64,000 bases of DNA. Source: Streptosporangium sp. NBC_01495 (GTDB lineage Bacteria; Actinomycetota; Actinomycetes; Streptosporangiales; Streptosporangiaceae). Below are positions 32,318-41,552 of the stretch, piece by piece (the first letter of the stretch is position 1; each line of letters opens with the position of its first letter). The stretch spans positions 2,480,001 through 2,544,000 of the forward strand of contig NZ_CP109430.1 of assembly GCF_036250735.1 (NCBI RefSeq). The letters are read 5' to 3'. The notes under the pieces were generated by a model, which was given only the letters and a program-made list of their open reading frames with translations, was not told the origin of the DNA and did no database searches. The position numbers and the translations under genes are program-made.

Positions 32318-34470
32318 CCGAATCCTCCCCCGACCGTCCATCGACCGGCCAACCGCCGACCGGCCAACCGCCGACCGACCGGCCGTCCGCCGATCTTCCG
32401 CCGACCGGTCGGCCGTCCGCCGATCCTCCACCTGTCGGCCAGCCGCCGGTCGGCCGTCCAGCGGCCGGACACATATCCGACGAGCACCCCCCGGCCGGAT
32501 CCGATCCGCAGGCCGGGCCGGGCGGCTTCGAGGGGGGCGCCTGGGCCGCGCCCGACGGAGGCACGCCGGACTCGCCGCGCGCCCAGGCCGGTGGCGGATC
32601 GGATGCCCCGCACGGCCAGGTCGGTGACGGATCATCGGGTCCTCCGCGCGTGCCCGACGGTGGCGGACCGGGCGCCTCGCACGGCCAGGCCGGTGGCGGG
32701 CCGGTCCTCCCGTACGTCCAAGGTGGTGCCGGGCCCGGGTTCCCGCGCGTGCCGGGCGATGACGTGGCCGGTGCGGGAGCCGTACCGGGAGGGGGCCTGC
32801 CGGGTGCGCGGGGGCTGGAAGGCGCACCCGTCGAGAGGACGCCGACGGAGAGGCCCCTGAGGCTCAGCCCGAAGGTGCTGCTGACCGATCCGATCCGGAT
32901 GCTGCCCTCACTCCTCCTGCCGCTGGCCGGTGTCCTGTTCCTCGGTGGCTTCTCCCCCGGATCGTTCGTGTGGGCGGCGACGGCCGTCGCCGGCTCCGTC
33001 GTGTTCGCGGCCGTGCGCTGGCTCACCTTCACCTACCAGATCGTCGGCGACCGGCTGGAACTCACCCGGTCGCTGATCAGCAGGTCCGTGCGGACGATCC
33101 CGCTGGAGCGGATCCGCGGCGTCGACATCAGCGCGCCGCCGCTGCACCGCCTGCTCGGCATCGCCGTCCTGCGGATCGACACCGGCGCGGGCGGCGACGA
33201 AAAGCAGGAGGGCGAGCTCGACGGGGTCACCGTCGAGGAGGGGGAGCGGCTCAAGGCCGTGCTGCTCTGGCACGCCCGCGCCCGGACGGCGAGACGTGTC
33301 CAGGCGCGCGGCGCGGTTTCGGCGGCCGGGGTCGCCTCCGGTTCCGATGAGCTCGTGTCCGGCGCGTCCGGTGTGCCCGCCGGGGCGCGGGAGGAGGCCG
33401 CCGGATCCTCCACCCGCCACGAGGTGGGCGACACGACCCCCGAGCGGGTGTTCTTCGTGATGCCGAGGAAGTGGCTCGCGTACGGCCCCCTCTCCGGCGC
33501 CTACCTGCTGACCCCGTTCGCGCTGGTGGCCGGTGCCGTGGGCCTGGCGTTCCAGTGGGGCAGCGAGTTCAGGATCGACAGGCGGGTCGTGGTGGGCGCG
33601 GGGGAGTGGATCTGGGAGCATCCGCCCCTGCTCGTCGCGGCCCTGATCCTGCTGGTCCTGGCCATGCCGGTGATCGCTGTGATCATGTACGCGGTGTTCA
33701 ACTGGGACTTCACCCTCCGCGCCAGCGAGGGATACCTGATCGCCGGGCGCGGTCTGATCACGCGCAGGAGCGTGTCGCTGGAGCGGCGCAGGGTGCGGGG
33801 GTTCGAGTTCGTCGAGGGACCGGCGGAGCGCCGGGCGGGGCTCGGCCGCGCCTGGGCGATCGTGACCGGTCTCGGCGACTCGGAGACTCGGGGCCAGCTG
33901 ATGCCCGTGGCCCCGAGGGACATCGTGCTCGACGTGGTGGGCGAGGCGATCGGCCCGATCGCCGCCGGGCTGCGGCCACACCCTCCGGCGGCGCGCAGGC
34001 GCAGGCTGTTCCGGGCGATCTTCCCGTGGCTGGTGATCGCCGCCTGCGCGGTGACGGCCGCCCTGCTGTGGTCCGGGTTCTGGTGGGTGCTCGCGGCGCC
34101 CGCCCTGCTCCTCGCGCTGCTGGGCGTCCCGCTCGGCCTCGACCGCTACCGCTCCCTCGGTCACACGTACGACGGGAGCCGCCTGTCGGTCAGGTCGGGG
34201 TCGCTGCGGCGCTCCCAGGCGGTGGTGGAGCAGCGGGCCGTGGTCGGCTGGACCCTGAGCCAGACCTGGTTCCAGCGTCGCGCCGGTTTGCTGACCGTGA
34301 CCGCGGGCGTGGGCGCGGGCACCGGCGGGTACGCCGCCCTCGATGTCGGCGAGGCGGAGGGTCCGGCCTTCGCCGCCGAGGTCACCCCCGTCTGGCTCAC
34401 CCCGTTCCTCGTCCCGGACACCTCCGGAACCCGGGAGACCCCCACGTCCGGCGGGCCGCTCCCGCTCTGA
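32314..34470 (+). CDS. Bacterial PH-domain (DUF304) membrane protein, long (YdbT-like)
   Basis: A 718-residue protein. The first 165 residues are low complexity, starting with repeats of a T-G-Q-P-P-like unit and then Gly-rich segments. Membrane helices and three bPH2 repeats follow: RLELTRSLISRSVRTIPLERIRGVDI, YLIAGRGLITRRSVSLERRRV and RLSVRSGSLRRSQAVVEQRAV. The pattern is that of YdbT. It is coupled to the short PH protein by a four-base overlap, so they probably form one membrane complex. The repetitive N-terminus is not part of the family core. Confidence 0.85.
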   Translation: MTESSPDRPSTGQPPTGQPPTDRPSADLPPTGRPSADPPPVGQPPVGRPAAGHISDEHPPAGSDPQAGPGGFEGGAWAAPDGGTPDSPRAQAGGGSDAPHGQVGDGSSGPPRVPDGGGPGASHGQAGGGPVLPYVQGGAGPGFPRVPGDDVAGAGAVPGGGLPGARGLEGAPVERTPTERPLRLSPKVLLTDPIRMLPSLLLPLAGVLFLGGFSPGSFVWAATAVAGSVVFAAVRWLTFTYQIVGDRLELTRSLISRSVRTIPLERIRGVDISAPPLHRLLGIAVLRIDTGAGGDEKQEGELDGVTVEEGERLKAVLLWHARARTARRVQARGAVSAAGVASGSDELVSGASGVPAGAREEAAGSSTRHEVGDTTPERVFFVMPRKWLAYGPLSGAYLLTPFALVAGAVGLAFQWGSEFRIDRRVVVGAGEWIWEHPPLLVAALILLVLAMPVIAVIMYAVFNWDFTLRASEGYLIAGRGLITRRSVSLERRRVRGFEFVEGPAERRAGLGRAWAIVTGLGDSETRGQLMPVAPRDIVLDVVGEAIGPIAAGLRPHPPAARRRRLFRAIFPWLVIAACAVTAALLWSGFWWVLAAPALLLALLGVPLGLDRYRSLGHTYDGSRLSVRSGSLRRSQAVVEQRAVVGWTLSQTWFQRRAGLLTVTAGVGAGTGGYAALDVGEAEGPAFAAEVTPVWLTPFLVPDTSGTRETPTSGGPLPL

Positions 34471-34588
34471 CGGCCGTCCGCGCGCGAGCCGTCCCGGTGG
34501 GGCGGGTCGCACGCGGGCGGGGAGCGGTCGGCATGCGACGAGGCGGGGACGGCCGGTGTCCCGGTCACCCCCGCCTGGCGCGGTGCGG

Positions 34589-36541
34589 TCAGTCCTGGCG
34601 GCGAGCGCCGAACATGATCTCGTCCCAGGTGGGCACGGACGCGCGCCGTCCCCGGGACTTCTTGGCAGGCCGGGCCGGAGCCGGTGCCGGCTTCGGCGGC
34701 TCCGCGGGCTTCTCCGCCGCGGGCTTGTCGACCTTGGTCTCCTGCATTGCCCCCGTGTCCCCCTGTGTCTCTTGCCTGCCCGGCTCGGCCTTGGCCCGCT
34801 CGTCCACGCTGACGCGCGCCGCCGGTACAGCTATCGAACCCTCCTGGGCCGCTCCGGTCTCCGGCGCGGGTTCGGAGGCGGGGGTCTCCTTCGTCGCGAC
34901 GGTCTTCTCCGCCCCAGCGGAAGCCTGCTCGGTGGCCTTTCCAGCCGCGGGGGACCGCTGGTCGGCGGGGTCGGACAGGACGGCTGCCGGAGCGGCCGCG
35001 GCCGGCTCCGGTGTGGTCGTGGCGGGAGGCGGCGAGGGCGGCGAGGGCAGAGAAGGCTCTGTGCTCTCGGCGACCTCCGGAACCTTCACGATCTCCTCGG
35101 CCTTCACGACCTCCGGAGCCTTCACGACCTCCGGGATCTTTGCTGCCTCCGGAGCCTTCCCGGTCTCCGGGGCACTCACCACGGCGGGCTCGGCCAAGGT
35201 CTCCGGCTCGGTGACCGCTCCCTCGGGGGGAGTGGCCGGTCCGTGCGCGGGAGACGGCCCGCGCGGCAGGAGCTCCTCCCGGGCGGTGGCGGATTCCCGC
35301 GCGGCGGGTGCCGGCTCCGGCGTGGTCACCGCGGGCGGCTCGGCCGCCGTCGCGGCGGGCTGCGGTGCGGGGACGGGCCGTGGCGCGACGGGTGCCGGGG
35401 GCTCCGGCTCCGGGGAGGGAGGCGGCTCGTACGCGGCCGGTGTGACCGGTTCGTACGCGGCCGGCTCATACGTGACGGGCTCGTGCGCCGCCGGTGTGAC
35501 CGGCTCGTACGGGGGCGGGTACGGAGCGAGGGGCTCGGGCAGCACGGGCTCGGGAGGCCTGACCCGCGTGACGGGATCGTAGCCCTGGGCCGCGGGGGCG
35601 ACGGGCTCCGGCGCCCTTTCCTGCTGGTAACCGGCGGGGTCGGGAGCGCGCAGCGGCGGCACCGACACCCTCGGCGCCTCGTATCCGGCGGGGAGCGGGG
35701 GCATGGGCGGCTGCTGATAAGCGGCCGGGGGCGCCGGGGGCATCGAGGGCATCGAGGGCGCCGAGGGCACGGTCGGTGCCGGGGGCGCGGCGGGCTCGGC
35801 CTGCGCGTAGGCGGGCCGGGGCTGCGCCGGGGTCTCATGCCGCAGGACCGAGGGGAAGGCCACCGGAGGCTGGTTCAGCGGCTCGGGTGCCAGCGGCGGC
35901 ACCGGCGCGAGCTTGGCCACGCGCGGCACGAACGGCGTGACCGTGGTGTCCTCGAACGGCTCGACGTCCTCGCCGCTGGACAGTCGCAGGGCCTCGTCGT
36001 CGTGGGGCGTGATGTGGCGCCGGCGCGGGTCGAAGAGCCACTCGGCGTTGCGCGTGTGACCGTTCCACACGAACCCGAGCTTGATGCGCCACATGTTGTC
36101 GTCCCGCTTGGCGGAGTCCCACTCGATCTCGTCGGCGGGGACGCCACGGCGGGTCAGCCGCTCGGCGACCAGGTCGCCGAGGGTGGGACCGGGAGCGGAG
36201 TCGCCGGGCAGGCGTACGGCACAGCGCTGCGCCTGCTGTGCCATGTACTCACGTTCCTGGAGCACGGGGCCCTCGAACCACCGCACGCGCTCGACCGGGA
36301 TTCCCGCCGTGTTGGCGATCTCCTCCGCGGTCTCGCCGGCACGGATCCGGGCCTGGATCTCCTTGGGGCGCAACGGACTCTCCACTTCGATCTCGTACTG
36401 GCCGAGACGGGAGAAGTTGCCGCGGACGGCAGCACGGAGCCGGTCGTCGACGGGCAGCGTGAACCGGGTACCCCGGCCGGCTGTCGCCAGCACGAGATAG
36501 GTCCCGTCCTCACTCACCGCGACGAGTCGGAGCTCCTGCAT
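34589..36541 (-). CDS. sepH: Septation protein SepH (DUF3071)
   Basis: A 650-residue protein. Residues 1-170 are the conserved DUF3071 domain (MQELRLVAVSEDGTYLVL, with a helix-turn-helix-like EIQARIRAGETAEEIANTAG). Residues 170-620 are a Pro/Ala/Glu-rich linker. The last 25 residues carry the conserved tail RGRRASVPTWDEIMFG. SepH binds FtsZ and promotes Z-ring assembly in actinomycetes. Its linker is much longer than in Streptomyces proteins of about 340 residues. ATG 36541 starts exactly at the conserved domain; an upstream extension is unsupported. Confidence 0.92.
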   Translation of the reverse strand: MQELRLVAVSEDGTYLVLATAGRGTRFTLPVDDRLRAAVRGNFSRLGQYEIEVESPLRPKEIQARIRAGETAEEIANTAGIPVERVRWFEGPVLQEREYMAQQAQRCAVRLPGDSAPGPTLGDLVAERLTRRGVPADEIEWDSAKRDDNMWRIKLGFVWNGHTRNAEWLFDPRRRHITPHDDEALRLSSGEDVEPFEDTTVTPFVPRVAKLAPVPPLAPEPLNQPPVAFPSVLRHETPAQPRPAYAQAEPAAPPAPTVPSAPSMPSMPPAPPAAYQQPPMPPLPAGYEAPRVSVPPLRAPDPAGYQQERAPEPVAPAAQGYDPVTRVRPPEPVLPEPLAPYPPPYEPVTPAAHEPVTYEPAAYEPVTPAAYEPPPSPEPEPPAPVAPRPVPAPQPAATAAEPPAVTTPEPAPAARESATAREELLPRGPSPAHGPATPPEGAVTEPETLAEPAVVSAPETGKAPEAAKIPEVVKAPEVVKAEEIVKVPEVAESTEPSLPSPPSPPPATTTPEPAAAAPAAVLSDPADQRSPAAGKATEQASAGAEKTVATKETPASEPAPETGAAQEGSIAVPAARVSVDERAKAEPGRQETQGDTGAMQETKVDKPAAEKPAEPPKPAPAPARPAKKSRGRRASVPTWDEIMFGARRQD

Positions 36542-37120
36542 GCGAGTCCCTTCGTCGTCGTGCTCAATCTTCCCCCGGACCCTTGAGTCTCTCGCGTGTG
36601 CCGGTTGCCTGCCAGCACCGTACCCGGCATGTCCGAACATCGCCTTCCTGGATGGGGCTCGCAGCGATGTGACGCCGGTCACATTTGCTCCATTCATCTA
36701 ATTACAGGGCACCGGGCTGGAGCAGCAACTTCGGGGTCCTCAAGGGATTCTCACGGATAACTCCGGGAACCGCTGCGGACTTCCACCAAGAACCGGGAGA
36801 TGGCGGTGAGGCCGGTCCGCCGGTCCGGGGAGGATATGCCGCGATCGCGGCGTTGTGCGGGGGCCGGTCGTCGCGGTCCGTGACGACGGGGCGCGGTGGC
36901 GGCTGGCATGGACGGCGGGAGAAGGTCATCTCCAGCGGACTCCCTCGGGGTCGAGCGGCGCGGGCGTCTGCGAATCTGCCCCTCGTACGCGCCCGGGGAA
37001 CGACGGGACACGCGGACGCGTCACTCTTCGAGCGAGCCTTTGCGCCACCCTTTACCGAAAGCTGGTGAGAAGCGGCCGATTCGGGGGAACGGGGCGCGCG
37101 CGGCAGGGGGGCGCCGTCCC
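36542..37120. other. 579-base gene-free region upstream of sepH
   Basis: No frame here looks like a protein gene; the open frames are compositional. It contains a CRP-type palindrome at 36668-36683 and, nearer the oxidase stop, unstructured GC-rich DNA. The sepH promoter presumably lies between 36545 and 36700, but I could not fix its boxes. Confidence 0.5.
36668..36683. promoter_or_regulatory. CRP/FNR-type palindrome
   Basis: TGTGACGCCGGTCACA fits the cAMP-receptor-protein consensus TGTGA-N6-TCACA exactly and also the Streptomyces Crp pattern GTG-N6-GNCAC. It lies about 130 bases upstream of the sepH start. Confidence 0.5.
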
Positions 37121-38440
37121 TCAGCCCAGGACCGTGTCGAGATGGTCGTTGGCGAAGGCGCGCCCCGGGTCGAGGGCGTCCCGTACCGCCAGGAAGTCCT
37201 CGAAACGGGGATAGACCCTCGCCAGGTAGGACGCGTCGCGGGTGTGCAGCTTGCCCCAGTGCGGCCGGCCGCCGAGTCTCGTCATGATCTCTTCGACGCC
37301 CTCGAAGTAGGCGGGGTTCGGGGTCGGCCGGTAGACGTGGCAGGCGAGATAGGCCGAGTCCCTGCCGTAGGCGGTGGACAGCCAGGCGTCCGAGGCCGGG
37401 GTGACCCGCACCTCGACCGGGAAACTGATCTTCCAGTCTCGCCGCTCCAGCAGGTCGCGGACCTCGCGGAGGGCCTGGCCGAGGTGCTCGCGCGGGATGG
37501 CGTACTCCATCTCCAGGAAGCGCACCTCCCGCACGCTCGTGAAGATCCGGTACGAGGCGTCGGTGCGGGCCGAGGCCGACAGCGTCGCGGCCGAGAGCGC
37601 GTTGAGCCGGGGGATGGCGCCCGGGTGGCGTCCGCCGACGCCGCACAGCGCGCCGAACAGGGTGTTCTCCATGAAGTGGTTGTCGAGCCAGTACTTCAGC
37701 GCGCTCCCGGGCCGGGCCGGTCCCGGGCTGCGGTTGTTGCGCTTGGTCAGGCAGGTGTCGGTGTGCGGCAGCCAGAAGAAGTCGAGGTGCTCGTTGCCGG
37801 TGACGAGCGTGTCGAGGGAGCCGAGGATCGCGGTCAGCGTCATCGGCCGCCGGACGCTGTGCAGCAGGAAGGCCGGCTCCACCCGGAAGGTCACCGCGGT
37901 CACCACGCCGAGCGCGCCCAGGCTCACCCTGGCGGCGTCGAACAGGTCCCGCTCGGCCACCCCGCGGATCTTGCCCTCGCCGTCGCCGCGGACCGTGACG
38001 ATCTCGCCGTCGGCGAGCACCATCTCCAGCGCCAGCACCTGGTCGGCCATCCCGCCGACGTCCCTGCCGGTGCCGTGGGTGCCGGTCTGGATGGCCCCGG
38101 CCACGGTCTGGGCGTCGATGTCGCCCATGTTGGCCAGGGCCAGGCCCATCCGGTGCAGCTCCCGGTTGAGCGCGCCGATCGTCGTACCGGCCTCGGCCGT
38201 CACCCAGCCGTCCCCGGCCTCGCGGATTCCGGTCAGCGCGTCGGGCCGCAGCAGGAGGCCGTCGGTCAGCGCCACCGCGGTGAACGAGTGGCCGGTGCCG
38301 GTCATGCGGACCCGGCGGCCCGCCGCGACGGCGTCCCGCACGGCCCGGGAGACCTCCTCGGCGGAGGAGGGCGCGCGGACCTCCGCCGGGGTGGCGGACT
38401 GGTTCCGGGCCCAGTTGCGGAAGGTCTCGCCCATGTTCAC
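37121..38440 (-). CDS. D-arabinono-1,4-lactone oxidase family FAD enzyme
   Basis: A 439-residue vanillyl-alcohol-oxidase-fold flavoprotein. The FAD domain has VRMTGTGHSFTA, with His51 at the position used for covalent flavin attachment in several relatives, and AGAIQTGTHGTGRDVGGM. The C-terminal ALO domain contains HWGKLH and ends RFEDFLAVRDALDPGRAFAN. Relatives oxidise sugar-1,4-lactones (L-gulono-, D-arabinono-lactone) or alditols with O2. A second Met at residue 3 is an alternative start. It is a single-gene unit beside a truncated MFS gene. Confidence 0.88.
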   Translation of the reverse strand: MNMGETFRNWARNQSATPAEVRAPSSAEEVSRAVRDAVAAGRRVRMTGTGHSFTAVALTDGLLLRPDALTGIREAGDGWVTAEAGTTIGALNRELHRMGLALANMGDIDAQTVAGAIQTGTHGTGRDVGGMADQVLALEMVLADGEIVTVRGDGEGKIRGVAERDLFDAARVSLGALGVVTAVTFRVEPAFLLHSVRRPMTLTAILGSLDTLVTGNEHLDFFWLPHTDTCLTKRNNRSPGPARPGSALKYWLDNHFMENTLFGALCGVGGRHPGAIPRLNALSAATLSASARTDASYRIFTSVREVRFLEMEYAIPREHLGQALREVRDLLERRDWKISFPVEVRVTPASDAWLSTAYGRDSAYLACHVYRPTPNPAYFEGVEEIMTRLGGRPHWGKLHTRDASYLARVYPRFEDFLAVRDALDPGRAFANDHLDTVLG

Positions 38441-38570
38441 TCCTGCCCCGCGGGCGGCACCCGGCCGTCCGGGGGCGCCGACGTCCCGCTCGCGGGGGAG
38501 TCCCGCCCACGGTCAGGTGGGCCACCGCCGGTTCGCGTTCGCGTGCCTGGCCAGCGAATATGAACGATAC

Positions 38571-38936
38571 TCACGATTGCTGCCGGGCAACAGGGGGCTG
38601 CGGCCAGGCGGAGCCGCCGACGCCGATCGCCACGGCGAGCAGGGCGCTGAGCATCGGGCCGGTCAGCGTGGCGCCGTGCGCCGGCGTGAGCGGGATGACT
38701 ATTCTGGCCTGGCCGAACCTGTCCACCAGGCGTCCCGACAGCGGGGCCGCGACGGCGTAGGAGACGCCGACGGTGGCCGCGACCGCGCCCGCCGTCGCGT
38801 AGGAGCCGGTGAGTTCTTTGACGAGCACCACGACGCCGATGCCGAGCATCGACACGGGCATCCGCCCGAAGAACCCCGCGATGACGAAACCCCTGACGCC
38901 GGGCGTGCCGAACAGCCCCCGGTACGGCCCGACCAC
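38571..38936 (-). pseudogene. Truncated MFS transporter
   Basis: A 121-residue frame starting at GTG 38936 covers only the first three to four helices of an MFS transporter (RGFVIAGFFGRMPVSMLGIG, and the loop motif SGRLVDRFGQARIVIPLT). It then runs into QPPVARQQS and stops. MFS proteins have about 400 residues and 12 helices. No continuation is seen in any frame before the oxidase gene, so this is a 3'-deleted remnant. Confidence 0.7.
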
Positions 38937-39052
38937 CGATGATCCCCTTGCCGCTCCGCGCGGGTGGAACGCGCCGACGATTTCGCACAGAACCGCCGAT
39001 CGGCAAGTGATTTTCCAGCCAACGGCTCACGGCGCGGTCCGTTGGAGCTAAC

Positions 39053-40381
39053 GTGAGCGCGGTGTCACGTCTTCCCGGGTTGCGGTTGTTCGTCCCAGTG
39101 ATGGTTGCCCTGACCGCTCTCCTCGCCCTCGGCGGCGTCGCCCTCGCGATGATCAACGCCGGCCGCCCCGCCGCTCCCGCGGCCCCCGGCGGGAGCGCCG
39201 TCGTGGAGTCCCGGATCCGGGACCTGTCGGCGATCGCGCCGGTGGCCAGCCCTCCCGCGGTCCCGGTGGGCTCGGCGAACCCCGACCCGAACCCGGACGC
39301 CCCGGCCGGAGACGCCCAGGTCCCGCAGGATTCGGGTTCGCACGACCCCGCCTCCCAGGGGCCGACCCCCGGGCCGGGGGCGACGGGCACTCCCGGGCTC
39401 ACCTCCACCCCGCCCCGGCTGCTGGTCATCTCCCCCTCGACGCTGACCGAGCAGACCAAGGAGGACATCTCCCGGCTCAAGTACGTCCAGAAGATCGACT
39501 CCTTCGACGGCGGGGCGGTCAAGGTGTCCGGGGTCGGGCTCAACCTCATCGCGGTCGACCCGGATCGCTTCCGCGCGTGGGCCCCCAGGGCCGTCGCCGA
39601 CCAGCAGAGAATCTGGGACGCCCTCGACAGGGGGGAGTTCGTCGCCGACAACTCGGCGGCACGCCGCCTCGGGCTGGTTCTCGGCTCGGAGTACCAGGTG
39701 GACGGCGGCCCCCGGCTGCGGGCCGCGGCCTCCGCCGCGTTCGGCCTGCCCGGCGTGGACGGCGTCGTGGGGGAGGAGACCGGCCGCAGGCTGGGCCTGC
39801 TGCCGGGGGTGGCGCTGCTCGTGCACAGCCCGGAGAAGGCCGCCACGGTCCTCCGGACACGGGTGGGCAGGCTGCTGAGCCCGGGTTCCCAGGTGGTCGC
39901 CGTCGGTGCCCGTACGGCGAAGCCCACCCTGAAGCCCACGGTGAAGGCCACCACCGGCGGGACGACGGGGACCGGCCGGGTGCGGCGGGTCACGGTCGGC
40001 AGGCCCGGCAGCTATCTGGAGCTCTACCGAAAGGCGGCCGAGGTCTGCCCGGGGCTCTCCTGGACGGTCCTGGCCGCGATCGGCCAGGTGGAGAGCTCGC
40101 ACGGGCGCAACAACGGCCCGTCCTCCGCGGGAGCGCTGGGACCGATGCAGTTCATGCCCGCCACCTGGAAGGCCTACGGCGTGGACGGCGACGGCGACGG
40201 CGTCGCCGACATCTGGAACCCGTACGACGCGGTCCCCGGCGCGGCCAACTACCTGTGCGCCAACGGGGCGGGCCGGGGCGGCAAGAAGCTGGAGAAGGCC
40301 ATCTGGTTCTACAACCACTCCTGGTCGTACGTCGCCAAGGTCATGGGCATCTCCCGCGGCTACGCCGCCACCTACCCCTGA
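39053..40381 (+). CDS. Secreted lytic transglycosylase (SLT domain)
   Basis: A 442-residue protein with an N-terminal membrane anchor (residues 12-34), a Pro-rich segment to about residue 120, and a middle domain that resembles the extracytoplasmic domain of MacB/FtsX-type permeases (LKYVQKIDSFDGGAVKVSG). The C-terminal transglycosylase domain (about 320-440) has catalytic Glu347 in AAIGQVESSHGRNN and the downstream motif ALGPMQFMPATWKAYG. It cleaves peptidoglycan strands outside the membrane. An Asp-rich loop (DGDGDGVAD) may bind calcium. The middle domain is an unusual partner. Confidence 0.88.
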   Translation: MSAVSRLPGLRLFVPVMVALTALLALGGVALAMINAGRPAAPAAPGGSAVVESRIRDLSAIAPVASPPAVPVGSANPDPNPDAPAGDAQVPQDSGSHDPASQGPTPGPGATGTPGLTSTPPRLLVISPSTLTEQTKEDISRLKYVQKIDSFDGGAVKVSGVGLNLIAVDPDRFRAWAPRAVADQQRIWDALDRGEFVADNSAARRLGLVLGSEYQVDGGPRLRAAASAAFGLPGVDGVVGEETGRRLGLLPGVALLVHSPEKAATVLRTRVGRLLSPGSQVVAVGARTAKPTLKPTVKATTGGTTGTGRVRRVTVGRPGSYLELYRKAAEVCPGLSWTVLAAIGQVESSHGRNNGPSSAGALGPMQFMPATWKAYGVDGDGDGVADIWNPYDAVPGAANYLCANGAGRGGKKLEKAIWFYNHSWSYVAKVMGISRGYAATYP

Positions 40382-40454
40382 GGCACCCGTGATCCCCCGA
40401 GGCCGCCCGCACCTGTGATCACCCGTGACCTCGCGGCCGGTCGCGGACCCGTGA

Positions 40455-41423
40455 TCACCCGCGACGGCGCGGCGGTGCCGGGCAGCAGGTGGCCGCGCAC
40501 GCGACGGGCTCCGGCTCGGCGAGCAGCTCCCCGACCATCGAGACGAACCGCGGGTGGGTCCCGGCCGTGGCGGCCCTGACCAGCGGCAGGCCGATCTTCT
40601 TAGCCGTCTCCGCGGCCTCCACGTCGAGGTCGTAGACGACCTCCATGTGGTCGGAGACGAAGCCGATCGGCACCAGGACCACCGCCGGGGCGTCGACCTC
40701 GAGCAGGTGGTCGCAGACGTCGGGCTCCAGCCAAGGGATGTGCGGGGCGCCGCTCCGGCTCTGCCAGACCAGGTCCCACGCCCTGTCGCCGTCGCCACCC
40801 ACCTCGGCGGTGACCAGCGCCGCCGCCCGGCGCAGCTGCGCCTCGTACGCGCCGCCGCCGGGGCCGGCCGTCGCGGCCATCGAGGTCGGGATGCTGTGAG
40901 CGGTGAAGACCAGCCGCGCGGAGTCTCCGAGCCCGGCGGGCAGCCGGCCCAGGGCCTCGCGGGTGTGGTCGGCCATCGCCGCGACGAACCCGGGGTGGTC
41001 GAAGTAGTGCCGGAGCTTGACGACCTCCGGGGCACCCTCGACCGCGGCCCTGGCGAACGCGATGTCGTCGATGTACTGGCGGCAGGCCGAGTACGAGCTG
41101 TAGGCGGAGGTGACGAAGGCGGCGGCCCTGCGCACGCCGTCCGACGCCATCCGGTGGAGCGTGTCCTCCAGGTAGGGGTGCCAGTTGCGGTTGCCCCAGT
41201 AGACCGGGAGGTCGATGGTCGGCTCCACGGCCGCGATCAGGTCGCGGCACTGCCGGTTGATCGGGCTGGCCCCGCCGAAGCGCTGGTAGTGCGCCTCGAC
41301 CTCCAGCAGCCGCTCGCGCGGGATCCCCCTGCCCCGGACCACGTTCTCCAGGAACGGCATCACGTCGTCTGGTTTCTCCGGTCCCCCGAACGAGACGACG
41401 AGAAGTGCGTCGTAATTCCCCAT
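40455..41423 (-). CDS. hemH: Coproporphyrin ferrochelatase
   Basis: A 322-residue ferrochelatase with MGNYDALLVVSFGGPE at the start, the active-site His in FTAHSIPTSM and the Glu segment near SDHMEVVYDLDVEA. Actinobacterial enzymes insert iron into coproporphyrin III (CpfC activity). The cysteines used for a [2Fe-2S] cluster are visible: one in SAYSSYSACRQY and three in the C-terminal VACAATCCP. ATG 41423 is chosen because the family sequence begins there; an upstream GTG would add 15 residues. It is divergent from the S9 peptidase gene. Confidence 0.92.
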   Translation of the reverse strand: MGNYDALLVVSFGGPEKPDDVMPFLENVVRGRGIPRERLLEVEAHYQRFGGASPINRQCRDLIAAVEPTIDLPVYWGNRNWHPYLEDTLHRMASDGVRRAAAFVTSAYSSYSACRQYIDDIAFARAAVEGAPEVVKLRHYFDHPGFVAAMADHTREALGRLPAGLGDSARLVFTAHSIPTSMAATAGPGGGAYEAQLRRAAALVTAEVGGDGDRAWDLVWQSRSGAPHIPWLEPDVCDHLLEVDAPAVVLVPIGFVSDHMEVVYDLDVEAAETAKKIGLPLVRAATAGTHPRFVSMVGELLAEPEPVACAATCCPAPPRRRG

Positions 41424-41552
41424 GACATTTATCAAACCGCATGCCCGGGTGTCCTCTCGCACGGCCACCTTGAGTAGTTCGTTATCAACAAGGTTTGTGG
41501 ATGCATGTTCGGATGCATGTTCGGAGACGATCGCCGGGGTAAGTTCGAAACC

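Noticed and set aside
32908-34512. Long minus-strand frame opposite the PH-domain gene
   Set aside because: No domain, compositional shadow. The plus-strand gene is coupled to its neighbour and has bPH2 repeats.
36702-38525. Long minus-strand frame overlapping the lactone oxidase gene
   Set aside because: Gly/Arg-rich product of the wrong frame. The oxidase frame has FAD-binding motifs and a correct end.
40411-40464. Two copies of a GTGATCACCCG-type segment between converging genes
   Set aside because: Short direct repeat overlapping the hemH stop; no structure or known motif beyond chance-like similarity.
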